Assembly: GCF_029080175.1 (NCBI RefSeq)
Contig: NZ_JARFJC010000016.1
Origin: Luteipulveratus flavus
GTDB lineage: Bacteria > Actinomycetota > Actinomycetes > Actinomycetales > Dermatophilaceae
Strand: one strand, 5' to 3'
Length of the DNA: 64,000 nt
Below are positions 16,209-25,475 of this stretch, one piece after another. Position 1 is the first letter of the stretch; every line of letters starts with the position of its first letter. Below the pieces are notes generated by a model, which saw only the letters and a program-made list of their open reading frames with translations, did not search any database and was not told where the DNA came from. A program made the position numbers and the translations under genes.

Positions 16209-17495
16209 TCAGGGGGTCGGGTGCTCGGCGTCGTACCGGAGGAAGCCGCGCTGCCACAGCGACAGCAGGACGACGGCGACGACGCACAGCACGCCGCCGA
16301 CGCTCGCTGCGACACCCTCGGAGCTGATCGTCGCGCCCGAACCCGCGACCAGGTCGCCCAGGCGCGGGCCGCCCGCGACGACCACGATGAAGACGCCCTG
16401 GAGCCGGCCGCGCAGATGGTCCGGCGTCGCCGACTGCAGGATCGTCGTCCGGAACACCGCTGACACCGAGTCGCACGCGCCCGCGCAGGCCAGGGCGAGC
16501 GCGCCGAGCCACAGCGCCTGCGCCGAGGTGAGGACGCCGCCGGCGCTCGCGACGGCGAGGCCGAACCCGACGACCGACACGCCCCACAGCGCCACGGACA
16601 CGACGACCGCGAGGCCCTGCCGGCGGATCCGCCCGAGCGGTCCCGACACCGCCATCGACACGATGGCGCCGATCGCGACCGCCGCGGACAGCAGACCGAC
16701 CGTCTTGGCGCCACCGCCGAAGGCCAGCGCCGCCACGGCCGGGAAGAGCGCGCGCGGCTGGGCCAGGATCATCGCGCAGAAGTCGGCGAGGAAGGTCATG
16801 CGCACGTTCGGGCGGGTGCCGAGGAAGCGCAGGCCGTCCAGCACCGACGCCAGGCCGGGACGCCGCGCCGGGACGCCCGCGTCCGAGGTCGGGTCGATCT
16901 CCGGCGGGATGGGCTCCAGCCGCAGCAGCCCCCAGATCGCGAAGGTGAACAGCACCGCGTCGATGCCGTACGCGAGGACGTAGCCGCCCCAGTCGACGAG
17001 GACGCCGGCCAGGAGCGGGCCGACGGTCATGGCGATGTTCATCGCGGCGACGGACAGGGCGTTGGCGGCGGGGAGCAGCGCGCGGTCCAGCAGGCGCGGG
17101 TAGATCGCCGACCGGGCCGGGCTGACCACCGCGAAGCCGGCGTTGTAGATCGCGACCAGCACGTAGAGGACGCCGACGTGGGTGTTGCCGAGGACCGCCT
17201 GCACGGTGTTGAGGACCGACACGCCCCACAGGACCGCGCCGGCGGCGAGCGCCACCCGACGCCGGTCGTGCGCGTCGACCAGCGCGCCGCCGTACAGGCC
17301 CATGACCACCAGCGGCACCAGCGCGCACAGGCCGACGACACCGACCGCGAACGTGGATTCGGTGATGTCGTACACCTGCAGGCCGATCGCGACGGTGGCC
17401 AGCTGGGCGCCGATCCCGCTCAGCGTGAAGCCGGTGAAGAGCCGGCGGTACGACGCGTTGACGCGCAGCGGGGTGATGTCGAGCAGGAGGGCCAC
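16209..17495 (-). CDS. MFS exporter (EntS-like)
   Basis: A 428-residue protein with about 12 hydrophobic segments. It resembles the transmembrane secretion effector / enterobactin exporter group, with LYGGALVDAHDRRRVAL in the loop between helices 2 and 3 and a TPDHLRGRLQGVF stretch between helices 10 and 11. The substrate is unknown; EntS relatives export siderophores. A loosely iron-box-like stretch lies at 17501-17516 just before the start, but the match is weak. No siderophore genes are nearby. Confidence 0.75.
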   Translation of the reverse strand: MALLLDITPLRVNASYRRLFTGFTLSGIGAQLATVAIGLQVYDITESTFAVGVVGLCALVPLVVMGLYGGALVDAHDRRRVALAAGAVLWGVSVLNTVQAVLGNTHVGVLYVLVAIYNAGFAVVSPARSAIYPRLLDRALLPAANALSVAAMNIAMTVGPLLAGVLVDWGGYVLAYGIDAVLFTFAIWGLLRLEPIPPEIDPTSDAGVPARRPGLASVLDGLRFLGTRPNVRMTFLADFCAMILAQPRALFPAVAALAFGGGAKTVGLLSAAVAIGAIVSMAVSGPLGRIRRQGLAVVVSVALWGVSVVGFGLAVASAGGVLTSAQALWLGALALACAGACDSVSAVFRTTILQSATPDHLRGRLQGVFIVVVAGGPRLGDLVAGSGATISSEGVAASVGGVLCVVAVVLLSLWQRGFLRYDAEHPTP

Positions 17496-17613
17496 ATCGA
17501 GAGGCTAAGCGTGCCTTCGCCCGCGACGATCGTCAGGGCATCAGGTTGATCGTCAGGCGTCGCACGGTGTGTCGACGTGCCTAGAGTGTGGGGTCGGCCG
17601 ACCAGGAGGATCC

Positions 17614-18093
17614 ATGCCCGGCAAGACCAGAGCCCTCGTGACCGCACTGCGCTTCGGGGCGAAGTACGGACCGATGGCGTACGAGGCCGCGAAGCACGGC
17701 CGCCGCCCGGCGCAGGCGGTCACGCACGGATCGCTCACCCGGATCGGGGCCAGGCGCCAGGCGCTGCAGCACGCCAGCAGCCTGATCGACGGCTCGGCGA
17801 TGCGGGTCTTCCACGGGGACAAGCAGGTGTGGGTCGTCTTCACCGGGGACCTGCCGGTCGCCACCCACCCGAGGTCGAACGTCCCGATCGCCCAGCTGCT
17901 CCAGCACGCGGACCTCAGCCGACGCGTGTACCCGAGGCCCGCGGTGCCGGCCGCTCGCCAGCTGATGCCCGGCCGCTCGGCTGCGGCCTCCGGTCCGCCG
18001 CGGCCGAGCGTGGCCGCGCGGCTGCGCAGGCCGACGATGCGCCGACCGAACCTGCGCGTCCTGCCGGGCCGGAAGCTCCCGCCCGCCTCCTAG
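17614..18093 (+). CDS. Conserved basic protein of unknown function
   Basis: A 159-residue protein that I do not recognise beyond its resemblance to short, conserved actinobacterial proteins. The ATG at 17614 has an AGGAGGA site. Residues 1-110 hold AYEAAKHGRRPAQ and an FHGDKQVWVVFTGD strand pair. The last 50 residues are arginine- and proline-rich and look disordered, suggesting nucleic acid or membrane contact. It is followed by one base and then the 3' end of the convergent MarR gene. Confidence 0.65.
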   Translation: MPGKTRALVTALRFGAKYGPMAYEAAKHGRRPAQAVTHGSLTRIGARRQALQHASSLIDGSAMRVFHGDKQVWVVFTGDLPVATHPRSNVPIAQLLQHADLSRRVYPRPAVPAARQLMPGRSAAASGPPRPSVAARLRRPTMRRPNLRVLPGRKLPPAS

Positions 18094-18094
18094 C

Positions 18095-18544
18095 TCAGAC
18101 GGCCGCGGGGGACCGGTGCAGGAACCCGACCAGGGGTGCGAGCTCGGGGACCTGTTCGGCGTCGGTGAGGGCCTCCTCCAGCACGCGGTCGTACGTCGGG
18201 CGCGCCGTGTCGTACAGGCGGCGCCCCTTGGCCGTGAGCTCGGTGTAGATGCCGCGCCGGTCGTCGGCGCACAGCACCCGGGTGAGCAGGCCGCGGTCCT
18301 CCAGCCGGTTGACCAGCCGGGTAGTGGCGCTGGGTGACAGCGCGGTCGCGCGGGCGAGCTGCGACATCCGCATGTGCCAGCCGTCCTGGCGCGAGAGCGC
18401 GTCCAGGACGGTGAACTCGACCACGGACAGCGCGTGCGCGCGGACCAGCTCACGCTCCAGCGCGCCCTCGATCACGCCGTGCAGGGCCGCGAGCGTGCGC
18501 CACCCCGTGGCCCGGACCTCAACGGCGTCGTCGGCGATTCCCAT
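18095..18544 (-). CDS. MarR-family transcriptional regulator
   Basis: A 149-residue winged-helix protein. The recognition region is readable at MSQLARATALSPSATTRLVNRLEDRGL, and the wing contains CADDRRGIYTELT. The ATG at 18544 (MGIADD) is preferred over 18586. It is divergent from a DHA1 exporter, with a spacer containing TTGCA dyads, the usual layout of a MarR repressor and its efflux target. Confidence 0.85.
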   Translation of the reverse strand: MGIADDAVEVRATGWRTLAALHGVIEGALERELVRAHALSVVEFTVLDALSRQDGWHMRMSQLARATALSPSATTRLVNRLEDRGLLTRVLCADDRRGIYTELTAKGRRLYDTARPTYDRVLEEALTDAEQVPELAPLVGFLHRSPAAV

Positions 18545-18564
18545 GGGTCGAGCATACCTCCGAT

Positions 18565-18626
18565 TTGCAACATGCCGCGCATGCAACTAACTTCGTGTCT
18601 GCGCTTGTAGTTGCACACGCCTGCAA
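18565..18626. promoter_or_regulatory. Paired TTGCA/TGCAA operator candidates between marR and MFS genes
   Basis: One site reads TTGCA-CACGCC-TGCAA at 18611-18626, a perfect 5-6-5 dyad. The other region has TGCAAC at 18566-18571 and again at 18582-18587, and also a TTGCA-N12-TGCAA dyad (18565-18586). The 123-base spacer is the only place where such a cluster was seen. It is a plausible MarR operator pair controlling both directions. Confidence 0.6.
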
Positions 18627-18667
18627 TAGGCGGAAGCGCACCTCACTCGTACGGAAGGACAACCGTC

Positions 18668-19864
18668 ATGCCCCTCGGTCTCATCGCCCTCGCGCTCGGG
18701 GGCTTCGGGATCGGACTCACCGAGTTCGTGATCGCAGGCCTGCTGTCGTCGGTCGCCGACGACCTCGGGGTGTCGGTCCCCGCGGCCGGCTACCTCATCT
18801 CGGGGTACGCGCTCGCGGTCGTCGTCGGCGCGCTCGCCCTCACCCCGGTGGTCAACCGGTGGGAGCCCAAGCGCGCGCTGCAGGTGCTGATGGTGCTGTT
18901 CACCGTCGGCAACGTCGCCTCCGCGCTCGCGCCCGGGTACGTGGCGCTGCTCGGCGGGCGGGTGCTCGCCGCCCTCGCCCACGGTGCGTTCTTCGGGATT
19001 GGTTCGGTGCTCGCGGCCTCGCTCGTCGCGCCGGACAAGAAGGCCGGCGCCATCTCGATCATGTTCGGTGGCCTCACCATGGCGAACGTGCTCGGCGTCC
19101 CGCTCGGCACGTTCGTCGGGCAGCAGTGGGGCTGGCGGGCGACGTTCGCCGTCATCGCCGTCGTCGGCGTGATCGCCCTCGCCGGGATCACCGCGCTCGT
19201 CCCTGCGACCTCCGCGGCGGCTCCCCGCCCGCAGCAGCTGCGCTCGGAGCTGGCCGCTTTCCGCAACCGCCAGGTCTGGTTCTCCCTCGGCATGACGGTG
19301 CTGGTCTTCGGCGGCATGTTCGGTGCGTTCATGTACGTCGAGCCGCTGCTCACCCGCGTCACCGGCTTCGACGAGGGCGCCGTGCCGTGGCTGCTGGTGC
19401 TCTTCGGCGTCGGCCTGTTCGCCGGCAACCTGCTCGGCGGTCGCTGGGCGGACCGGGCGCCCACCCGGACGCTGGTCACCTTGAGCCTCACGCTCGGTGC
19501 GGTGCTGGTGGCGTTCGCCCTGCTCGCCGACAGCAAGCCGGCGGCGATCGCCCTGCTGGTCGCGATGGGCTTCTTCGGGTTCGGCACGGTGCCGGGCCTG
19601 CAGATGCGGGTCCTGGATCACGCGTCCGAGGCTCCGACGATGGCATCGTCGGCCAACATCGCCGCGTTCAACGTCGGCAACTTCCTCGGCGTCTGGGTGT
19701 CCGGGCTCGCCATCTCCGCGGGTCTCGGCTGGGTGTCGCCGCTCTGGGTCGGCGCGGCGTTCGCGTTCGCCGGGCTGGCCGTGCTGGGCCTGGCCGTCCG
19801 GTCGCAGCGCACGGACCGCCGTACGCCGGCGGTCGTCGGCGAGCCTCGGCCCGTCGGCTGCTGA
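18668..19864 (+). CDS. DHA1-type MFS efflux transporter
   Basis: A 398-residue, 12-helix transporter of the arabinose/chloramphenicol-exporter type (AraJ/YdhP-like). GIGLTEFVIAGLL in helix 1 and the WEPKRALQVLM loop between helices 2 and 3 are recognisable. An AHGAFFGIGSVLAASLV stretch with a glycine-rich helix 4-5 follows. The ATG at 18668 has a GGAAGG site. Probable drug or sugar efflux, regulated by the divergent MarR protein. It converges on the CDF gene with a 6-base gap and no visible terminator. Confidence 0.82.
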   Translation: MPLGLIALALGGFGIGLTEFVIAGLLSSVADDLGVSVPAAGYLISGYALAVVVGALALTPVVNRWEPKRALQVLMVLFTVGNVASALAPGYVALLGGRVLAALAHGAFFGIGSVLAASLVAPDKKAGAISIMFGGLTMANVLGVPLGTFVGQQWGWRATFAVIAVVGVIALAGITALVPATSAAAPRPQQLRSELAAFRNRQVWFSLGMTVLVFGGMFGAFMYVEPLLTRVTGFDEGAVPWLLVLFGVGLFAGNLLGGRWADRAPTRTLVTLSLTLGAVLVAFALLADSKPAAIALLVAMGFFGFGTVPGLQMRVLDHASEAPTMASSANIAAFNVGNFLGVWVSGLAISAGLGWVSPLWVGAAFAFAGLAVLGLAVRSQRTDRRTPAVVGEPRPVGC

Positions 19865-19870
19865 CGCGGC

Positions 19871-20851
19871 TCAGCTCGTCGAGGGGACGAGCGACTCCTC
19901 GTGCGGCAGGGAGAGGGAGAGGACGGCCGTCTCGATCAGGTCGTGGCCACGGATCGCCTCCTCGACCTGCTCCAGCCGGACGGCCAGGTCGCTCTCCACG
20001 GAGTCGCCGGTCAGGTCCACGGACGCGACGACGAAGAGGCGCTCCGGCCCCACGAACTCCAGGTGCAGGTAGGTCACGCGCTCGACCTCGGGGTGGTCCA
20101 GCACCGCCTGGAGCACCCGGTTGCGGATCGGGCCGCCGATCGCCTCGCCGACGAGGAACGCGCGGTTGCGGTCGACCAGGAAGATCGCCACGAGCGCGAG
20201 CATCACGCCGACGAGGATCGAGCCGAGCGCGTCCCAGAACGCGTTGCCGGTCACCTGGTGCAGGGCGACGCCGCCACCGGCGAGCAGGAGCCCGAGGAGC
20301 GCGGCGGAGTCCTCCAGGAACACCGCCCGCAGCGTGGGGTTCGAGGTGCGGGAGATGAACGTCAGCGGGTGGAGCCCGACCGCCCGCGCTCGTCCACGCG
20401 TCTGCCGCAGCGCCTGCAGGAACGAGATGCCCTCCAGGACGAACGCGATCCCGAGCACGATGTAGTTGATGGTGTAGTTCTCGGGCTCGCTCTCGGCGCC
20501 CAGCTCCTGGATGCCGTGCACGATCGAGACGCCGGCGCCGGCGGTGAGCAGGCCCACCGCGGCGAACAGCGACCAGACGTACGCCTCCTTGCCGTAGCCG
20601 AGGGGACGCCGCTCGTCGCTCGGGCGGTCGGACTTGCGCTCGGCGATGATGAGGAACACCTCGTTGCCGGCGTCGGCCCAGGAGTGCGCCGCCTCGGCCA
20701 CCATCGAGGCCGAACCCGTGATGATCGCGGCGCCGGTCTTCGCGACGGCGATCAACAGGTTCGCCACGAACGCGATGATGACGGTGATGATGCTCTCGCC
20801 GCCCTCACGCTCGGGACGGTCGCCCTGCTTGCCGGACGCCACACTGCTCAT
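19871..20851 (-). CDS. Cation diffusion facilitator family metal exporter
   Basis: A 326-residue CDF protein. Helix 2 carries the metal-binding pattern HSWADAGNE, where histidine and aspartate replace the common HxxxD order, in a subgroup related to ZnT9-like proteins. A cytoplasmic C-terminal domain follows at about residues 235-320 (VERVTYLHLEFVGPE). It likely exports Zn2+ or a similar divalent ion in exchange for protons. The ATG at 20851 lies 30 bases from the divergent kinase start. Confidence 0.8.
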   Translation of the reverse strand: MSSVASGKQGDRPEREGGESIITVIIAFVANLLIAVAKTGAAIITGSASMVAEAAHSWADAGNEVFLIIAERKSDRPSDERRPLGYGKEAYVWSLFAAVGLLTAGAGVSIVHGIQELGAESEPENYTINYIVLGIAFVLEGISFLQALRQTRGRARAVGLHPLTFISRTSNPTLRAVFLEDSAALLGLLLAGGGVALHQVTGNAFWDALGSILVGVMLALVAIFLVDRNRAFLVGEAIGGPIRNRVLQAVLDHPEVERVTYLHLEFVGPERLFVVASVDLTGDSVESDLAVRLEQVEEAIRGHDLIETAVLSLSLPHEESLVPSTS

Positions 20852-20881
20852 GACCGCCAACCTATGCGCACAATGGCCCAC

Positions 20882-21670
20882 ATGCCCCGACCCGAGGCGT
20901 CCGCGTTCGTCAAGACGTCGATGACCGCCCCGGACGGCTACTTCGCCTGGGAGGCCACGGGACTCCGCTGGCTGGCCGCGGTGACGGACGGCGCCCGGCT
21001 CGCTCCCGTCCTCGGCGTCGAGCCGAACCGGCTGCTGCTGGAACGTGTTTCGCACGCCGCGCCCTCGCGCACGGCTGCGGAGGCGTTCGGACGCGACCTC
21101 GCGCGCACGCACGCGGCGGGCGCACTGGCGTACGGCGTCGGCCCGGACGGGTGGGAGGGCCACGGCTGGCTCGGTCCGGCGACCGACCTCCTGCCGCTGC
21201 TGCTGGGCAGCTACGACCGGTGGGGCGAGATGTACGCCGAGCTGCGACTCCTGCCGATCGCGACCGAGGGCGAGCGACGCGGCGCGCTGACCGGCGAGGA
21301 CGTCCGGGACGTCGAGCGGCTGGCCCAGCGGCTGCGCGACGACGACGGCGACCTCGACACCGGCGAGCCCCCGGCACGGCTGCACGGCGACCTGTGGTCC
21401 GGCAACCTGCTGTGGAGCCCCGACGGCGTCGTCCTGGTCGACCCGGCTGCGCACGCCGGTCACCGCGAGACCGACCTGGCGATGCTGCAGATGTTCGGCA
21501 GCCCGCAGCTGGCGACGGTCCTCGCGGCGTACGACGAGGCCGCGCCGCTCGCCGACGGCTGGCGGTCCCGCGTCGCGCTGCACCAGACCTACCCGCTGCT
21601 GCTGCACGCAGCGGTGTTCGGCGGCACGTACGTGGGGCAGGCGATGGACGCCGTCCGCCGCTACCTGTGA
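20882..21670 (+). CDS. Fructosamine kinase family protein
   Basis: A 262-residue kinase with the aminoglycoside-phosphotransferase-like fold. The catalytic loop LHGDLWSGNLLW and the metal-binding DPAAHAGHRETDLAM are diagnostic for fructosamine/ketosamine-3-kinases, which phosphorylate glycated amines to trigger their removal. A second in-frame ATG at 20873 is an alternative start, and neither has a clear ribosome site. It is divergent from the CDF exporter. Confidence 0.82.
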   Translation: MPRPEASAFVKTSMTAPDGYFAWEATGLRWLAAVTDGARLAPVLGVEPNRLLLERVSHAAPSRTAAEAFGRDLARTHAAGALAYGVGPDGWEGHGWLGPATDLLPLLLGSYDRWGEMYAELRLLPIATEGERRGALTGEDVRDVERLAQRLRDDDGDLDTGEPPARLHGDLWSGNLLWSPDGVVLVDPAAHAGHRETDLAMLQMFGSPQLATVLAAYDEAAPLADGWRSRVALHQTYPLLLHAAVFGGTYVGQAMDAVRRYL

Positions 21671-21752
21671 GCGGCGGTCCCGAGCCGGACGGGCAGGCGT
21701 GAGTCCTGCTGTGCGCTGCCCCGCCGTCGGGGGCGAGTCCTAGGTTGGCGCC

Positions 21753-22385
21753 GTGACGACAACCGACTGGACCTCGTGGCACGACGCGTACAGCCGGCCC
21801 GGCTCCGGGCTCGGCGACCGACTGGTCTCCGTCCGCGCTCAGATCGACCGCTTCCTCGAGACGACCGCTCCTGCGCCGGTTCGCGTCGTCAGCGCCTGCG
21901 CGGGCGACGGGCGCGACCTCCTCGGCGTGCTCGCCGAGCGCGCGGACGCCGCCCGCGTCACCGCCCGGCTGGTCGAGCTCGACGCCGATCTCGTCGCCGC
22001 GGCCCGAAGCGCCGCCGCGGCGCTGCCGGCACACGTCGAGGTGGTCCAGGCGGACGCGTCCCGCAGCGATGCGTACGCGGGCGCGGTGCCGGCCGACCTG
22101 GTGCTGCTGTGCGGGATCTTCGGCAACATCAGCGACGCCGACGTCCGGGTCACGATCCGGGCGGTCGCCCAGCTGTGCGCGCCCCGGGCCACGGTGGTCT
22201 GGACCCGCCACCGCGGCGAGCCGGACCTCACGCCGAGCATCCGGGCGTGGTTCGCGGACGCGGGGTTCGAGGAGATCGGGTTCACCGCGGGCGAGGGAGC
22301 CACCTGGTCGGTCGGCGCCCACCGGCTGGTCGCCGAGCCGCAGCGGTTGCAGCGTGACCAGGCCTGGTTCACCTTCGTCCGATGA
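21753..22385 (+). CDS. Class I SAM-dependent methyltransferase-like protein
   Basis: A 210-residue Rossmann-type protein. Motif I is degenerate (VVSACAGDGRDLLG), followed by ARLVELDADLVAAA with the acidic ribose-binding position and an LVLLCGIFGNISD motif IV region. The substrate is unknown. The start is GTG at 21753. The stop overlaps the next gene's ATG by 4 bases, so it is coupled to the adenosine deaminase-like gene, which may suggest nucleoside chemistry. Confidence 0.7.
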   Translation: MTTTDWTSWHDAYSRPGSGLGDRLVSVRAQIDRFLETTAPAPVRVVSACAGDGRDLLGVLAERADAARVTARLVELDADLVAAARSAAAALPAHVEVVQADASRSDAYAGAVPADLVLLCGIFGNISDADVRVTIRAVAQLCAPRATVVWTRHRGEPDLTPSIRAWFADAGFEEIGFTAGEGATWSVGAHRLVAEPQRLQRDQAWFTFVR

Positions 22386-23389
22386 GCCTCGTCGAGGCCT
22401 GGGTCGCCGACCTGCCGAAGGTCGAGCTGCACGTGCACCACATCGGCGCCACCGCACCGCACACCGTGGCCGCCCTGGCCGCCCGCTACCCGGACGCCGG
22501 CGTACCGAGCGACCTCGACGCGCTCGAGCAGTTCTTCGGGTTCACCGACTTCGCCCACTTCCTGCGCGTCTACGCGGCGGTCTCCCGGCTGCTGCGGACG
22601 CCCGAGGACGTGTACGAGCTGACGATCGGCAACCTGCTCGACCTCGCCCGACAGAACGTCCGGTACGCCGAGGTGACGGTCACCCCGAACGGCCCGCTGG
22701 CCTGCGGTGTCCCGCGAGACGGACTGGTCGAGGCCCTCGACGCGGCCCGCGAGCACGCCGCTCGTGAGTACGGCCTGGTGGTGGGCTGGATCCTCGACAT
22801 CCCGGGCCACCCGGGTCCGCCCGCCGAGGTCGTCATGGACCTGTGCGAGCACGCCCCACCCGAGGGTCTGGTGGCACTCGGCCTCGGTGGGCCGGAGACG
22901 CCGCGGCCCCAGTTCGCCGACTACTTCGCGCGCGGTCGTGCCCTCGGGCTGCCGGGCATACCGCACGCCGGGGAGGCCGCGGGTCCCGCGAGCGTCCGAG
23001 CCGCGGTCGAAGACCTGCACGCCGTCCGGATCGGGCACGGTACCCGCGCCATGGAGGACCCCCGCGTGGTCGCCCTGCTGCGCGAGCGGGCCGTCCACCT
23101 GGAGGTGTGCCCCACCTCCAACGTCCGTACCCGCGTCGTCGACACGCTGGAGGAGCACCCGCTGCCCGCGATGCTCGCCGCCGGCCTCGAGGTGTCGATC
23201 AGCTCCGACGACCCGCCGATGTTCGGGACGACCCTCACCGAGGAGCTGCTGGTCGCGGCCCGCCTGGTCGGCGCGAACGAGGTCCCGACGCTGCTGGGCA
23301 ACGCGATCGACGCCTCCTTCGCGCCGAACGACGTCAAGCGCCGCTACCGGTCCGAGCTCCGGCGCGCTCCCGGTCCTGCGGTGCCGTGA
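22382..23389 (+). CDS. Adenosine deaminase-like amidohydrolase
   Basis: A 335-residue TIM-barrel deaminase. Visible metal and catalytic elements are ELHVHHIGATAP (first two histidines), PHAGEA with the catalytic glutamate, RIGHGTRA and ISSDDPPMFGTTL. Where classical adenosine deaminase has HxHxDG, this protein has HVHHIG, so the acidic residue that contacts the ribose 5'-OH is replaced. The subgroup is known among actinomycetes but its substrate may not be adenosine. Its last 46 bases overlap the convergent sensor kinase gene. Confidence 0.78.
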   Translation: MSLVEAWVADLPKVELHVHHIGATAPHTVAALAARYPDAGVPSDLDALEQFFGFTDFAHFLRVYAAVSRLLRTPEDVYELTIGNLLDLARQNVRYAEVTVTPNGPLACGVPRDGLVEALDAAREHAAREYGLVVGWILDIPGHPGPPAEVVMDLCEHAPPEGLVALGLGGPETPRPQFADYFARGRALGLPGIPHAGEAAGPASVRAAVEDLHAVRIGHGTRAMEDPRVVALLRERAVHLEVCPTSNVRTRVVDTLEEHPLPAMLAAGLEVSISSDDPPMFGTTLTEELLVAARLVGANEVPTLLGNAIDASFAPNDVKRRYRSELRRAPGPAVP

Positions 23390-25377
23390 GCGCGGACGTG
23401 CACCGCCGGCCCGGGCGCGCTGCGGGACGGCGTCCTGGCCGGCCTGCTCGGACGTTGACGCGCCGCGACGCCGGTCCGCGGCTGCTGCGTCCGCTCCGTG
23501 CCCGTGGGCGCCGACCTGACGTCGGCGGTCGGGGCGGGCTCGACCAGCAGCGTCGCGGGCAGGAGCACTGAGGCGGTGAGCCCACCGGCGGCGTTGGCGC
23601 GCAGCTGAACCCGTACGCCGTGACGCTGCGCGAGTCGTCCGACGACGAACAGTCCCATCCGCTTGGCGGTCGCCGGGTCGACCTGACCACCGGAGGCCAT
23701 CCGCTCGTTCGCGGCGACCAGGTCCTGGTCGTGCATGCCCAGGCCCTCGTCGACGATCTCGATGAGGACACCGCCGCCCTCGACGGGGGCGCCGCCGACC
23801 CGGACCTGGGTCGCCGGCGGGGAGTAGGACAGGGCGTTGTCGACGAGCTCGGTGAGCAGGTGCACCAGGTCGGCGGTCGCGCCCGGCAGGACGCTCCTGC
23901 TCGGCATCGCCACCAGCCGGACCCGCTGGAAGTCGCGCACCCCGGACTGCGCGGCCCGGATCGTGTCGGCGAGCGTGAGGCTGCGCGCCCCGCCGACCCG
24001 AGCGGTCGCGCCGGCCAGGACCAGCAGGCTGTCGCCGTTGCGTCGCATCCGCGTCGCGAGGTGGTCCAGCCGGAAGAGCGCCTGCAGCCGTGCCGGGTCC
24101 TGCTCGTCGCGCTCCAGGGAGTCGATCAGTGCCAGCTGCTGGCTCACCATGGAGGTGCTCCGCCGCGAGAGCGTCTCGAACATGTCCCCGACCTGGGCCC
24201 GCAGCCGGGCCTGCTCGGTCGCCAGCGCCAGGGCCCGCTCGTGCATGTCGTCCACGGCCCTGGCCAGCTGTCCGGTCTCCTCCCTGGTGAAGACCGGCAC
24301 CGGCCGCGGCGCCGGCACGGGTTCGCCCGCCCGGATCTGCTCGACCGCGGCCGGCAGACCCTCGTGGGCGATCTGGAGCACACTCCGGCGCATCTCCCGG
24401 ATGGGGACGACGACGCGGCGGGCGACGATCAGGGCCAGGGCCAGCGAGAGCACCAGCGCGGCCAGGATCAGCGCGCCGTCCCGCAGCGCGTCCGCCCGCG
24501 CCGTCGACGCCTGCGCGGACACCTCGGTGATGACCGTGCCGGTGAGGTCGTCGGTCAGGGTGGCGTACGCCGACCGGGACCGGCCCATGCTCGCCCGCCA
24601 GTCCTTCGCCGGAGCCGCCGTCATGCCGCGCCGTGCCTCGTTCAGACCTCGCAGCCGACGGGTCCTCGGGTCCTGGACGGGCAGCTGGCGGCTGATGACG
24701 TCGATCGCCGCCGACTCCCGGCCGATGGCGTGGGCGGTGTCCTGGTTCGCCCGGCCCAGGTCGGTCGAGCCCGCGCTCAGGATGATCCACTGCCCGGACA
24801 CCGCGTCCTGGCCCGAGACCACGCCGGCCAGGGCCCGCAGGGCCGGACCCGTGCTGTCGCCGCGCGGTAGTGCCTCCATCAGGACGATCAGGTGCGTCCC
24901 GACGTCCGCCACGCGCGCCTGGAGCCGAGTCGGGGACAGCGTCGCCCGTTCGGATCGCAGCGCGGTGCCCGCGCTCAGCAGGGCGTCGAGCCCGGCGCGC
25001 TGGCGACCGGTCAGCTCCGCACGCGACATCGCGTCCCGCAGCGTCCGGTCCGCCTGGGCCAGGCCCGCCACCGTCATCCGGGAGCCGACCGGCGCCGTCG
25101 CCAGCTCGCCGACGGCCACCGCGTACGACACGGCCGGGCGCAGGACGGCCACCTGCGAGGCCATCCGCGCGGAGTCGTCCGCGTCCTGCAGCTGCTCGAC
25201 CACCCGCAGCCCGCCGAACGTGGTCGCCAGCAGCACCGGCAACGCCAGGACGACCACGACCTTGCGCATGAGTGGCCAGTCGCCCAGCGTCATCCAGGAC
25301 CGACGGCGTGGGTCGTCCGTACGGGTGCGCCCGCTCCTGCGACGGCTCCGCTCACCGGTTCCCGTTTCGACCACCAC
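23344..25377 (-). CDS. Orphan CvnA-like sensor histidine kinase
   Basis: A 677-residue kinase. Helix 1 is about residues 38-58 and helix 2 about 301-320, framing an extracytoplasmic nitrate/nitrite-sensor-like helical domain, then a HAMP region. RLDHLATRMRRN puts the phosphoacceptor at His439, and LVDNALSYSPP is the N box. A long basic disordered tail follows (about residues 600-677). The type matches conservon kinases (CvnA), but no roadblock, DUF742 or GTPase partner gene is next to it. An alternative start at 25293 lacks the basic N-terminus. PHO-box-like repeats lie 100 bases upstream. Confidence 0.8.
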   Translation of the reverse strand: MVVETGTGERSRRRSGRTRTDDPRRRSWMTLGDWPLMRKVVVVLALPVLLATTFGGLRVVEQLQDADDSARMASQVAVLRPAVSYAVAVGELATAPVGSRMTVAGLAQADRTLRDAMSRAELTGRQRAGLDALLSAGTALRSERATLSPTRLQARVADVGTHLIVLMEALPRGDSTGPALRALAGVVSGQDAVSGQWIILSAGSTDLGRANQDTAHAIGRESAAIDVISRQLPVQDPRTRRLRGLNEARRGMTAAPAKDWRASMGRSRSAYATLTDDLTGTVITEVSAQASTARADALRDGALILAALVLSLALALIVARRVVVPIREMRRSVLQIAHEGLPAAVEQIRAGEPVPAPRPVPVFTREETGQLARAVDDMHERALALATEQARLRAQVGDMFETLSRRSTSMVSQQLALIDSLERDEQDPARLQALFRLDHLATRMRRNGDSLLVLAGATARVGGARSLTLADTIRAAQSGVRDFQRVRLVAMPSRSVLPGATADLVHLLTELVDNALSYSPPATQVRVGGAPVEGGGVLIEIVDEGLGMHDQDLVAANERMASGGQVDPATAKRMGLFVVGRLAQRHGVRVQLRANAAGGLTASVLLPATLLVEPAPTADVRSAPTGTERTQQPRTGVAARQRPSRPARTPSRSAPGPAVHVRAHGTAGPGARRSSDR

Positions 25378-25475
25378 GACTCCTTCATCCCTGTGCTGCC
25401 GCGCCCCGGACCGATCAGTGGCGGACCGCGGCTTCGCGCCGCATGCTGCTGAACACCTGTGGCCGGATCGTCCGA

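Noticed and set aside
17501..17516. Iron-box-like sequence before the EntS-like exporter
   Set aside because: About half of the positions match an IdeR/DmdR-type site and no siderophore genes are nearby.
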